17,326 nt of DNA from an uncultured Lachnospiraceae bacterium (GTDB lineage Bacteria; Bacillota; Clostridia; Lachnospirales; Lachnospiraceae), in assembly GCA_910583895.1 (NCBI GenBank), contig CAJTYJ010000061.1, positions 1 to 17,326 of the forward strand, read 5' to 3'. The notes beneath the pieces were generated by a model, which worked only from the letters and a program-made list of their open reading frames with translations, was not told the DNA's origin and did no database searches. The position numbers were made by a program, and so were the translations under genes. Positions 6,795 through 13,813 of this stretch are shown piece after piece (the stretch's first letter is position 1; each line of letters opens with the position of its first letter).

Positions 6795-6989
6795 ATGGCT
6801 GATAACCGGAAAAAACAGATTCCGCTGAGACTGTCAGTCAAACTGTACGATGCAGTCGCAGCATGGGCAGAGGACGACTTCCGCTCCGTAAACGGCCAGA
6901 TCGAGTATCTGCTGACTGAGTGTGTCCGACAGCGAAAAAAGAACGGAAAATATGTGCCTGAGGAGCTGGATGTGCCCCCGGATCTGTAA
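6795..6989 (+). CDS. Arc-type ribbon-helix-helix protein partnered with SPFH gene
   Basis: The 64-residue basic protein has the pattern of a ribbon-helix-helix DNA-binding fold: a strand-like IPLRLSVKLYD (about 9-19), a first helix AVAAWAEDDF, the turn RSVNGQ, and a second helix IEYLLTECVRQRKK. The start is one base after the SPFH stop and lacks a good Shine-Dalgarno of its own, so it probably depends on translational coupling. Possible roles are autoregulation of the operon or a non-DNA partner role for SPFH; neither can be settled from sequence. It closes the operon before the hairpin at 7014-7045. Confidence 0.75.
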   Translation: MADNRKKQIPLRLSVKLYDAVAAWAEDDFRSVNGQIEYLLTECVRQRKKNGKYVPEELDVPPDL

Positions 6990-7013
6990 ATCATTTCATA
7001 ATGAAAATTTTTG

Positions 7014-7045
7014 CCGCGCAGGGAACCAAACGCTTCCCTGCGCGG
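7014..7045 (+). terminator. Strong hairpin after the SPFH-RHH operon
   Basis: A perfect 12-bp GC-rich stem (CCGCGCAGGGAA at 7014-7025 with its complement at 7034-7045) encloses the loop CCAAACGC. The following TCTTATATA is a weak U-tract, so termination may be partial. Confidence 0.7.
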
Positions 7046-7124
7046 TCTTATATATGAAACATACAAATGGTTTCCTGCAGGACAGCGTACTTGCTGCAAA
7101 GACGGTAAGAATACGATTTGGGAA

Positions 7125-7163
7125 TGCAAAATGTCATCGCCGGCGATTTTGAATGATTTTGCA
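7125..7163. promoter_or_regulatory. Nested inverted repeats upstream of the ECF sigma gene
   Basis: A perfect 12-bp palindrome ATCGCCGGCGAT (7136-7147) lies inside a wider pair, TGCAAAAT (7125-7132) and ATTTTGCA (7156-7163). It sits 48-86 bases upstream of the sigma gene, where an operator for the sigma/regulator operon would be expected. No convincing sigma-A promoter was found in this spacer, consistent with an alternative or autoregulated promoter, but this is speculative. Confidence 0.35.
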
Positions 7164-7210
7164 TCCAAAGACCATGACATGTTTCAAAATGAATCAAAGT
7201 TGGTGAAGAA

Positions 7211-7687
7211 GTGAAAGTAATGGAAAAAGAAGTGTTCTGTGAAAAGATCCGAATGCAGGAGACTTCCCTGTACCGATATGCCCTCGGAATTCTCAGAAAC
7301 ACGGCAGATGCAGAAGATGCAGTGGGAGAGGCCGTTTTGAAAGCCTACGCACATCTTGGGCAGCTGCGGGATCCGGAGCGTTTTCGGCCATGGATCATGT
7401 CGATTCTGGTCAATGTGACACGCACGATGCTTACAGGAAGAAACCGCCTTGAGTATCCCGGCGATATGAGCCGATATGAAAAGAGTACTTCCGGGGAACA
7501 TCGGGAACTTTGGTATCTTGTGACAGAACTTCCGGATGAATTCCGGGATGTGGTGATTCTGTATTATTATGATGGATTCCGTACCAAAGAGATCGCAAAG
7601 ATGCTTGGAGTGTCGGAGGGAACGGTCAAATCAAGACTAAACAGAGCAAGAATAAAATTAAGAACTGCATGGGAGGAGGCATACTGA
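7211..7687 (+). CDS. ECF-type RNA polymerase sigma factor (sigma-70 family)
   Basis: The 158-residue protein has region 2 (about 15-70, with LYRYALGILRNTADAEDAVGEA and the DPERFRPWIMSI segment) and region 4 (about 105-155, LPDEFRDVVILYYYDGFRTKEIAKMLGVSEGTVKSRLNRAR in two stretches, a helix-turn-helix for -35 recognition). It lacks regions 1 and 3, as ECF sigmas do. The start is either GTG 7211 (after GGTGAAGAA) or ATG 7220; neither has an ideal ribosome binding site. Its TGA overlaps the ATG of the next gene by one base, so the sigma factor and the DUF4179 protein are coupled and probably form a sigma/anti-sigma pair. Confidence 0.9.
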   Translation: MKVMEKEVFCEKIRMQETSLYRYALGILRNTADAEDAVGEAVLKAYAHLGQLRDPERFRPWIMSILVNVTRTMLTGRNRLEYPGDMSRYEKSTSGEHRELWYLVTELPDEFRDVVILYYYDGFRTKEIAKMLGVSEGTVKSRLNRARIKLRTAWEEAY

Positions 7688-8790
7688 TGAAAAGGCAGAA
7701 TCCTGCGGACGAATGGATCCGCGAAATGGCCGCAAACGAATCCTGGGAGGCTCCAAAATCCTGCCGGGATCACACAGAACAGATCCTTGCTGCACTTTCA
7801 GATTCCCCAGATAAGGAGGAACATATGAGAATCGTATTCAGAAAAAGAACCCTGATTCTGGCGGCAGCATTGGCCGCCCTTGTGGGAACCACAGCGGCTG
7901 CCGCCGGATTATTTCAATGGCATGAAAAGGCGGTGGAAAATTTTGGAAAACCAACGGAAACGGAACAAGATGACATGACCACAGCCGGGATCGCAAAAGA
8001 ACAGCAGGCCTCCGTCACAGACGCAGGCATTACCATTACGGCAAAACAGACCGTACAGGACAAAAACACATTGTATATTCTGCTGGATATTCAGGCGGAA
8101 GAAATGATCCTTGACGGAAACGGAGCGTTTGATTGTCTGAATGAGGACGGAACCTATGAAACATCATGTATCATCCCGAAAAAGGAGGATGCCTTCAGCA
8201 ATGTATCCATGGGCTTTTCTCCGGACACGCCATGCTGGTCGCAGCTTTCGAATCAAGGATACTATGAAATCTCGGCTCTGAAATCTTTGGAACAAGAATG
8301 GACAGAAGAGGAGATCACCATCCATTTCACAGAATACAGCTACTATACCTATGAAGATCAGGAGACGATTCCCCATACGATCCGGGGAGACTGGTCGCTG
8401 ACCCTTCCTCTTGGCGAAGATACCATCGTCGAGACGAAAACCTGTGAACCAAAGCAGCCAGTGATGATGGCAGGAATGCCGGTTACGGTAAAACGGGTAG
8501 AGTTATCACCGCTTTCTCTTCTTTTAGTCTATGATATGGATGATGTGAAGAAACTGCAGGAGACACTTTATGCAGGAGAGGAGGATGTATTTCTGGAGGA
8601 AACTTCTTTGTATGGATTCCTTTACCAGGATGGCAGCGAAAGATCGGCCAGGATCGGCGGAATGAGCGGAAACTATGATTTTGAACAGCGTGAGATTACC
8701 CGGCAGATCGGACTTGGTTCCTATGTGGAGCCGGACCAGATCAGCGCGGTCCTTTTGGGAGAGGAAAAGGTTTTGGTACCTTTGCCTTGA
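7687..8790 (+). CDS. DUF4179-type membrane protein, probable anti-sigma or sigma-operon regulator
   Basis: From ATG 7687 the protein has 367 residues: a cytoplasmic head of about 52 residues, one transmembrane helix (about 54-76, TLILAAALAALVGTTAAAAGLF), and a long extracytoplasmic part of about 290 residues. Proteins of this layout downstream of ECF sigma factors in Clostridia are commonly DUF4179 family and are thought to sequester the sigma factor. No HxxxCxxC zinc-binding anti-sigma motif is visible in the head. I chose 7687 over the in-frame ATG 7669 because GGGAGGAGG lies seven bases upstream and the TGATG overlap with the sigma gene is typical coupling. The signal sensed is unknown. 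Confidence 0.75.
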   Translation: MKRQNPADEWIREMAANESWEAPKSCRDHTEQILAALSDSPDKEEHMRIVFRKRTLILAAALAALVGTTAAAAGLFQWHEKAVENFGKPTETEQDDMTTAGIAKEQQASVTDAGITITAKQTVQDKNTLYILLDIQAEEMILDGNGAFDCLNEDGTYETSCIIPKKEDAFSNVSMGFSPDTPCWSQLSNQGYYEISALKSLEQEWTEEEITIHFTEYSYYTYEDQETIPHTIRGDWSLTLPLGEDTIVETKTCEPKQPVMMAGMPVTVKRVELSPLSLLLVYDMDDVKKLQETLYAGEEDVFLEETSLYGFLYQDGSERSARIGGMSGNYDFEQREITRQIGLGSYVEPDQISAVLLGEEKVLVPLP

Positions 8791-8805
8791 CAACATGAAA
8801 AGAAT

Positions 8806-8834
8806 ATGACAAGCTTTTGGAAACGTGTTACAAT
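8806..8834 (+). promoter_or_regulatory. Sigma-A promoter of the MATE gene, extended -10
   Basis: ATGACA (8806-8811) and TACAAT (8829-8834) are 17 bases apart, and TGT directly before the -10 box gives an extended -10 element. It lies between the DUF4179 stop and the MATE start and points to independent transcription of the transporter. Confidence 0.7.
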
Positions 8835-8880
8835 AGGAACATGACTTTAGCGAACGACAACAGAAAGGAAGTTATGTCCC

Positions 8881-10236
8881 ATGGAAGACAGACAGAAAAC
8901 AATCCTGTTTGAAAAAACACCGATTCCAAAAGCAGTCATGGTCATGTCCGTACCGACAATTGTCAGTTCCCTGGTTATGGTAATTTATAATCTGGCAGAT
9001 ACGTACTTTGTCGGTATGGTCAATGATCCGGTACAAAATGCGGCAGTGGCTCTTGCAGCGCCGGTATTGCTGGCGTTCAATGCTGTCAACAATCTGTTCG
9101 GGATTGGAAGCTCCAGTATGATGAGCCGTGCGCTGGGGAGCAAAGATTATGATACCGTCTATCGGAGTTCGGCTTTCGGATTTTACTGTGCGCTGCTGAG
9201 CGGCGCTGTATTTTCCCTGCTTTTCACCGTCTTTCGGCAGCCCCTCCTCTGGATCCTCGGTTCGGATACAGCAACCGCGGCAGCCACAGGAGAATATCTG
9301 AAATGGACCGTTACCTGCGGAGCCATTCCCGCCATTTTAAATGTGGTTCTTGCCTATCTGGTGAGATCGGAAGGCTCTTCGCTTCATGCCAGTATCGGAA
9401 CCATGAGCGGCTGCCTTCTGAATATTGTGCTGGATCCCATCTTTATCCTGCCGTGGGGATTGCATATGGGAGCAGCCGGAGCCGGCCTTGCCACTTTTTT
9501 GTCCAACTGTGTGGCGTGTCTGTATTTTTTTGTTCTGCTGTATGTAAAGCGCGGAAAGACGTATGTGTGTATCAGGCCGTCCATGTTCCGTCCAAGCCCC
9601 TCCATTGTCTCCAGCATCTGCGGGGTCGGGATCCCGGCATCCATCCAGAATCTTCTGAATGTCACGGGAATGACGGTTCTTAACAATTTTACTTCGGCTT
9701 TTGGTTCAGATGCAGTGGCGGCCATGGGAATCGCCCAGAAGATCAATATGGTGCCCATGTATGTGGCTCTTGGACTTTCTCAGGGACTGATGCCTCTGAT
9801 CAGTTACAATTATGCCAGTGGTGACACACCCCGGATGAAAAAAGCGATTACTTTTTCTTCGGGCATTTCCATCTCGTTTCTGGTTTTTATTACTGCCGGT
9901 TATTATATGGGTTCCGAATTTTTCATTGGTCTCTTTATGAAAAATGAAAACATCATCGCCTACGGAAGTCGTTTTCTCCACGGTTTATGTCTGGCACTGC
10001 CGTTTCTGTGCATGGATTTTCTGGCTGTGGGTGTCTTTCAGGCCTGCGGCATGGGGAAAAAATCCCTGGTGTTTGCAATTCTTCGTAAAATTGTATTGGA
10101 GATTCCGGCTCTGTATATTCTGAACTGGATCTTCCCGCTCTATGGGCTTGCATTTGCTCAGCTGGCGGCAGAAGTAGTGCTGGCTTCGGCAGCTGTCGTC
10201 GTGCTGATCCGAATGTTCCGGAAGCTGGAGCGATAA
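8881..10236 (+). CDS. MATE family efflux transporter
   Basis: The 451-residue protein has the length and about twelve membrane segments of the multidrug and toxic compound extrusion family, which export cationic compounds in exchange for Na+ or H+. Recognisable parts are the N-terminal PIPKAVMVMSVPTIVSSLVM and YNLADTYFVG, the ...GIGSSSMMSRALG segment, and the second-half repeat GIPASIQNLLNVTGM and QGLMPLISYNYASG. The start follows AAAGGAAG. It has its own promoter, and a further promoter starts immediately downstream for the next transporter. The substrate cannot be read from sequence. Confidence 0.93.
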   Translation: MEDRQKTILFEKTPIPKAVMVMSVPTIVSSLVMVIYNLADTYFVGMVNDPVQNAAVALAAPVLLAFNAVNNLFGIGSSSMMSRALGSKDYDTVYRSSAFGFYCALLSGAVFSLLFTVFRQPLLWILGSDTATAAATGEYLKWTVTCGAIPAILNVVLAYLVRSEGSSLHASIGTMSGCLLNIVLDPIFILPWGLHMGAAGAGLATFLSNCVACLYFFVLLYVKRGKTYVCIRPSMFRPSPSIVSSICGVGIPASIQNLLNVTGMTVLNNFTSAFGSDAVAAMGIAQKINMVPMYVALGLSQGLMPLISYNYASGDTPRMKKAITFSSGISISFLVFITAGYYMGSEFFIGLFMKNENIIAYGSRFLHGLCLALPFLCMDFLAVGVFQACGMGKKSLVFAILRKIVLEIPALYILNWIFPLYGLAFAQLAAEVVLASAAVVVLIRMFRKLER

Positions 10237-10241
10237 AATGG

Positions 10242-10270
10242 TTGCAATCCTGTATTCCAGCATTTATAAT
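10242..10270 (+). promoter_or_regulatory. Sigma-A promoter of the NSS transporter gene
   Basis: TTGCAA (10242-10247) and a perfect TATAAT (10265-10270) are separated by 17 bases. The first three bases of this -35 box could be misread as a TTG start codon in frame with the transporter; the promoter makes that reading unlikely. Confidence 0.85.
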
Positions 10271-10307
10271 AAAGAAATGTTATGAAATACGGAGGATTGT
10301 GACAACT

Positions 10308-11768
10308 ATGAAACGAGAAAAATTTGGTTCCCGCCTTGGTTTCATCCTGGTGTCTGCAGGATGCGCCATCGGTATCGGAAATGTGTGGAAATTTCCATAT
10401 ATATGCGGAGTGTACGGCGGAGCAGCTTTTATTTTGATTTACCTTGCCTTTCTTTTGATTCTTGGCATCCCGGTGCTGGTCTGTGAATTTGCAGTCGGAA
10501 GAGGAAGCCGGAAAAGTGTGGCGCAAAGTTTTGAGAAGCTGGCTCCTTCAAGGACGCTCTGGCACCGGCTCAAATACATCGGCATCTTCGGATGTTATCT
10601 TCTGATGATGTTTTACACCATGGTGGGCGGCTGGATGATGTATTACTGTTATCGGAGTCTGCGCGGCGAATTTACAAAAGCTTCCCCGGATCAGATTGCA
10701 GATGCCTTCGGGGGAATGCTTCTGGACCTTCCAACTATGGCTTTTTGGACAGTTCTGATCTGTATCATCGGCTTTGCGGTCTGTATGCTGGGCTTAAAGT
10801 CCGGCGTGGAACGGATCACCAAATGGATGATGGCTGCCTTGCTTTTGATTATGCTGGTGCTTGCAGTCCATTCCGTCTTTTTAGACGGGGCTGTGGAGGG
10901 AATCCGGTTCTATCTGGTTCCTGATTTTCAGAAAATGCTGGAAAATGGCATCGGCAACGTAGTTTTTGCTGCTTTAAGTCAGGCGTTTTTTACCTTATCT
11001 CTTGGTATTGGTGCCATGCTGATCTTCGGAAGTTATCTGGACCGGTCCCATAGTCTGACCGGGGAAGCTGTCAGCATCACGGCTTTGGATACTTTTGTGG
11101 CGCTGACCGCCGGATTTATTGTGATTCCGGCCTGCTTTGCCTACGGAATCGAACCAGGAGCAGGACCAAGCCTTGTGTTTATCACACTGCCCAACATTTT
11201 TGCACAGATGCCGGGAGGCTTTCTGTGGAGTTCTTTGTTTTTCTTGTTCCTGACCTTTGCAGCCCTGTCCACGATCATCGCAGTGTTTGAAAATATCATT
11301 GCCTTTGATATGGATCTGTTTGGCTGGTCCCGGAAAAAGAGTGTGCTGGTCAGTGCTGTGCTGATCATTCTGCTCAGTATGCCGGCAGTGTTGGGGTACA
11401 ACGTGCTTTCCATGATTCAGCCGCTGGGAGAGGGCAGTACGATTATGGATCTGGAAGATTTTATCGTGTCCAACAATCTTCTTCCTCTGGGAAGCCTGGG
11501 CTATGTGCTGTTTTGTACCAGAAAAAACGGCTGGGGCTGGGACAACTTTATCGAGGAGGTCAATGCAGGAACCGGAAAGGCTTTCCCGAAAGGTCTGAAA
11601 AATTATGTGGCCATTGGAATTCCTTTGATTATCGTGGTCATCTATCTGAAGGGATATTATGATATGTTCAGCCAGAAAGGTCCGGCAGTGCTGGGTGGAT
11701 GGATGACAGCGGCAATCGTCTTTTTGGCATTTGTCTTCTACTGTGCACTGGGAAAAAAGAAAAGATAA
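10308..11768 (+). CDS. Sodium:neurotransmitter symporter (NSS/SNF) family transporter
   Basis: From ATG 10308 the protein has 486 residues with about eleven to twelve membrane segments. The N-terminal segment GSRLGFILVSAGCAIGIGNV followed by WKFPYICGVYGG is the conserved NSS TM1 containing Na+ and substrate contacts, and VCEFAVGRGSRKS follows TM2. Bacterial members such as LeuT, TnaT and MhsT carry amino acids with sodium; the substrate here is not assigned. CGGAGG lies 12 bases before the ATG, a long spacing; an in-frame GTG at 10299 is too close to the ribosome binding site. It ends before a terminator at 11779. Confidence 0.92.
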   Translation: MKREKFGSRLGFILVSAGCAIGIGNVWKFPYICGVYGGAAFILIYLAFLLILGIPVLVCEFAVGRGSRKSVAQSFEKLAPSRTLWHRLKYIGIFGCYLLMMFYTMVGGWMMYYCYRSLRGEFTKASPDQIADAFGGMLLDLPTMAFWTVLICIIGFAVCMLGLKSGVERITKWMMAALLLIMLVLAVHSVFLDGAVEGIRFYLVPDFQKMLENGIGNVVFAALSQAFFTLSLGIGAMLIFGSYLDRSHSLTGEAVSITALDTFVALTAGFIVIPACFAYGIEPGAGPSLVFITLPNIFAQMPGGFLWSSLFFLFLTFAALSTIIAVFENIIAFDMDLFGWSRKKSVLVSAVLIILLSMPAVLGYNVLSMIQPLGEGSTIMDLEDFIVSNNLLPLGSLGYVLFCTRKNGWGWDNFIEEVNAGTGKAFPKGLKNYVAIGIPLIIVVIYLKGYYDMFSQKGPAVLGGWMTAAIVFLAFVFYCALGKKKR

Positions 11769-11778
11769 TCGTCTGAAT

Positions 11779-11811
11779 AAATGCGCTCCTGCACAAGGGG
11801 GGCATTTTTTT
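11779..11811 (+). terminator. Intrinsic terminator after the NSS transporter
   Basis: AAATGCGCTCCT (11779-11790) pairs with AGGGGGGCATTT (11796-11807), with one mismatch and one G-U pair, over the loop GCACA, followed by a run of seven T. Confidence 0.85.
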
Positions 11812-11828
11812 CTGCTTTTATCACCTGC

Positions 11829-11918
11829 CTGCGGCAAACGTAAGAATGAATCGTTTCCAGGTTATACGCAGCACTTAAAGGAATAATAGGCTGCGGCAAA
11901 CATAAGAATGAATCGTTT
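11829..11918. repeat. Pair of 28-bp direct repeats with internal dyad symmetry
   Basis: The 28-mer at 11829-11856 (from CTGCGGCAAACG to AATCGTTT) recurs at 11891-11918 with a single G/A difference, 62 bases start to start. Each copy contains an inverted repeat of its own: AAACG...CGTTT in copy 1 and GCAAAC...GTTTGC in copy 2. They lie in the 405-base spacer between the NSS terminator and the SOS-type promoter. They might be paired operators or remnants of a dispersed repeat. Between 11919 and 12060 I see nothing else that I can name. Confidence 0.6.
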
Positions 11919-12064
11919 GCTAATTATGGTTTCTGAGCGTTTTTATTTTCCTGAAATCATGGTTTTCGTTTATTGTTTATGTTTTCATGCGCTTGCCGTG
12001 TCGCTGGGCTGTCTGAATCTGTGCTGCCTGTCATACAGTGATTGGTCCTCTTCTTTTTTTGTAT

Positions 12065-12154
12065 CGAACAAACAATCGAACAAACTTTCGATTTTGTGTT
12101 GACAAACAAATGTTCGCCTTGTATAATGTATAAAGAAAAGGGAACAGACGTTCA
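12065..12154. promoter_or_regulatory. Cluster of LexA (SOS) boxes
   Basis: Compared with the Firmicute LexA consensus CGAACRNRYGTTCG, four sites are visible: CGAACAAACAATCG (12065-12078, two mismatches), CGAACAAACTTTCG (12077-12090, one), CAAACAAATGTTCG (12103-12116, one, lying inside the promoter spacer) and GGAACAGACGTTCA (12141-12154, with a perfect GAAC-N4-GTTC core just after the start site). The overlap with the promoter explains how LexA would block it. Weak sites may be chance, but sites 2-4 are convincing together. Confidence 0.8.
12099..12127 (+). promoter_or_regulatory. Consensus sigma-A promoter of the YneA-like gene
   Basis: TTGACA (12099-12104) and TATAAT (12122-12127) are separated by 17 bases, a perfect consensus promoter. 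Such strength fits an SOS gene kept off by a repressor. Transcription should start near 12134. Confidence 0.92.
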
Positions 12155-12173
12155 CAAAGGAGGAGCAAGTGAT

Positions 12174-12560
12174 ATGTATGCAGAAGGAGCGATGACAAGA
12201 GAAGAATTCCGAAAGGAGAGAAGAGAGCAGACGCTGAAGGAGCAGAAGACCAGGAGGAGACAGATTCTGATTTTCTGCGCAACGCTGATGGTTATGTTTG
12301 GCATGGGTTTCGGTTTTGGAACACTGTTTGCCAGAGCAGAAGAGAACGGACAGGAAACGGTCTATAAGTATTATACAAGCATTGAGATTCAAAAGGGGGA
12401 TACGTTGTGGGATCTGGCCGATGCCTATATGGACTCCGCATACTATGAGACGCGTGCCGATTTTATCAATGAAGTTATGAAGATCAACCATCTGGTGACA
12501 GGACATTTGATAGCAGGAAAGAGTCTGATCATTCCTTATTACTCGGCAGAAGAGAAGTAG
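12174..12560 (+). CDS. YneA-like LysM membrane protein, probable SOS cell-division inhibitor
   Basis: From ATG 12174 (after AAAGGAGGAG) the protein has 128 residues: a basic N-terminal stretch (about 8-29), one transmembrane helix (about 30-51) and an extracytoplasmic LysM domain (about 67-122, EIQKGDTLWDLADAYM, then INHLVTGHLIAGKSLIIPYY). This is the layout of Bacillus YneA, the LexA-controlled inhibitor that stops division during DNA damage. The LexA sites at the promoter strongly support the same role. YneA usually lies next to lexA, but no lexA is seen here. The function is inferred from architecture and regulation; the N-terminal tail is longer than in B. subtilis YneA. Confidence 0.82.
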   Translation: MYAEGAMTREEFRKERREQTLKEQKTRRRQILIFCATLMVMFGMGFGFGTLFARAEENGQETVYKYYTSIEIQKGDTLWDLADAYMDSAYYETRADFINEVMKINHLVTGHLIAGKSLIIPYYSAEEK

Positions 12561-12573
12561 ACAGTCATTCATG

Positions 12574-12590
12574 AGAAGGCCTTCTTTTTT
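12574..12590 (+). terminator. Possible weak terminator after the YneA-like gene
   Basis: The palindrome AGAAGGCCTTCT (12574-12585) is followed by five more T (12586-12590). The stem is short for an intrinsic terminator, and the T-run overlaps the first of the 11-bp repeats. Confidence 0.3.
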
Positions 12591-12620
12591 AAGATTTCTT
12601 AAAGATTCATTTAAGATTCC
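12588..12620 (+). promoter_or_regulatory. Three tandem 11-bp repeats, OmpR/CiaR-type operator
   Basis: TTTAAGATTTC (12588-12598), TTAAAGATTCA (12599-12609) and TTTAAGATTCC (12610-12620) follow each other without a gap. The TTTAAG/TTAAAG cores repeat every 11 bp, about one helical turn, as expected for OmpR-family response regulators. The pattern matches the Streptococcus CiaR consensus TTTAAG-N5-TTTAAG. It lies directly upstream of the promoter of the stator-like gene pair, so it probably serves as an activator site. Which regulator binds is unknown. Confidence 0.65.
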
Positions 12621-12630
12621 GTGCAATGGA

Positions 12631-12659
12631 TTGTGGCCAGGGGAAAAATGTGTTAAAGT
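12631..12659 (+). promoter_or_regulatory. Promoter of the MotA/MotB-like pair
   Basis: TTGTGG (12631-12636) and TAAAGT (12654-12659) are 17 bases apart, with TGT before the -10 box. The poor -35 box suits an activator-dependent promoter, with the 11-bp repeats ending ten bases upstream. Confidence 0.55.
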
Positions 12660-12682
12660 GAGCATAATAAAGGAGGCCTATC

Positions 12683-13813
12683 ATGAAAAATAAACTTTAC
12701 TATTTGCTGGCAGTTCTGTACATTATGATGTTTGGATTTATCCTGTACATAAACGGTGTCTTTACAGAAGCATCCATTTCCATGAGTAATCTGATCATCA
12801 ATATGGGATTTCTGCTGATTATTGGTGTCTTGTTTCTCATTTCTTTTTCGAGCTTCGGCCAGCTGAATCAGCTGACGGATGCACTGGTGTTCGCCACAGA
12901 AGAGATGCAGGAGAAGTACGATTCCTGCCAGAAGAATCTGTGGCAGGAGTATCGTCAGCAAAAAGATCTGTTTCCAAGCCCGGTTCTGAATGCACAGTTT
13001 GCAAAATATCAAAAGCGTGTTCATATGCATACCAGCTCCAAAGGCGTGGTTACGGAAGTCTGTCCCATCGAAGAGTACATCAATGAAGAACTGATCGACC
13101 AGGTGGGAAAAACCTATTTTAATTCGGCCATATCCGGAACGCTGACGGGACTTGGCATACTTGGAACCTTTCTCGGACTCACTCTCGGGATGAGTTCTTT
13201 TTCCGGGAATGACATCTTTACGATATCTGACAATATTGCTCCCCTTTTGGACGGCATGAAGGTGGCATTTCACACGTCCGTCTATGGTATCTTTTTCTCT
13301 CTGGTATTCACATTTGTGTACCGGAGTCTGATGTCCGATGCCTATGAGAAGCTGTCTGGTTTTTTGTCTGCTTTCCGTGAATACGCCGCTCCGGTTCCCG
13401 GCAATACAGATGAGAATATGAGCGCTATGCTGATCTATCAGGCCAATATGGCCAATTCTCTGAAAAATATGATGGAACTGATGCGGGGCAATGCGGCAGA
13501 GCAGATGAAAGGGTTAGAGCAGATTATACAGCAGTTCATGAATCGTCTGTCGGACACGATGAGCACGGATTTTGGCAATCTTGGGAAATCTCTCAGTCAG
13601 GCCTGTGAAGCCCAGGGAACCTATGCCAGAAATTTTCAGCGCCTGGAGGAAAGTACAAGACTGCTTCTGGATGCCAGCCGCACTATGAGTGATACCATGA
13701 ATCTGGCTTTAGACAGGCAGCGGGAGATTGAAGCTGCACTTTCCAGAACCTGCGAGGATTTAAGCAACGAATTGTATACATTTCATCAGATGAGGGATTT
13801 ATATGAACAATAA
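12683..13813 (+). CDS. MotA/TolQ/ExbB-family proton-channel protein, ZorA-like
   Basis: The 376-residue protein has four predicted membrane helices (about 5-27, 36-55, 148-173 and 196-216). TM3 reads SGTLTGLGILGTFLGLTLGM, the characteristic glycine-rich segment of MotA/TolQ/ExbB/ZorA proteins, which form a pentameric ion channel driven by H+ or Na+ flow. After TM4 comes a tail of about 155 residues, mostly helical and polar (from SDAYEKLSGFLSAFREY to the end), as in ZorA but shorter than in typical Zorya ZorA. The start follows AAAGGAGG. It overlaps the next gene by 11 bases. Flagellar MotA is unlikely, because no flagellar genes are near and the tail is wrong. Confidence 0.85.
   Translation: MKNKLYYLLAVLYIMMFGFILYINGVFTEASISMSNLIINMGFLLIIGVLFLISFSSFGQLNQLTDALVFATEEMQEKYDSCQKNLWQEYRQQKDLFPSPVLNAQFAKYQKRVHMHTSSKGVVTEVCPIEEYINEELIDQVGKTYFNSAISGTLTGLGILGTFLGLTLGMSSFSGNDIFTISDNIAPLLDGMKVAFHTSVYGIFFSLVFTFVYRSLMSDAYEKLSGFLSAFREYAAPVPGNTDENMSAMLIYQANMANSLKNMMELMRGNAAEQMKGLEQIIQQFMNRLSDTMSTDFGNLGKSLSQACEAQGTYARNFQRLEESTRLLLDASRTMSDTMNLALDRQREIEAALSRTCEDLSNELYTFHQMRDLYEQ

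Noticed and set aside
10242..10307. TTG start for the NSS transporter at 10242
   Set aside because: These bases form the -35 box of a strong promoter, and the CGGAGG further down serves ATG 10308.
10995..11837. 280-codon open frame on the minus strand opposite the NSS transporter
   Set aside because: It lies entirely antisense to a well-supported gene and reaches into its terminator; its composition (many Gln, His, Lys, Arg) is typical of an antisense shadow.
12042..12173. Upstream extension of the LysM gene to 12042
   Set aside because: The extension covers the LexA sites and the promoter, so it cannot be translated from that promoter; ATG 12174 has a good ribosome binding site.
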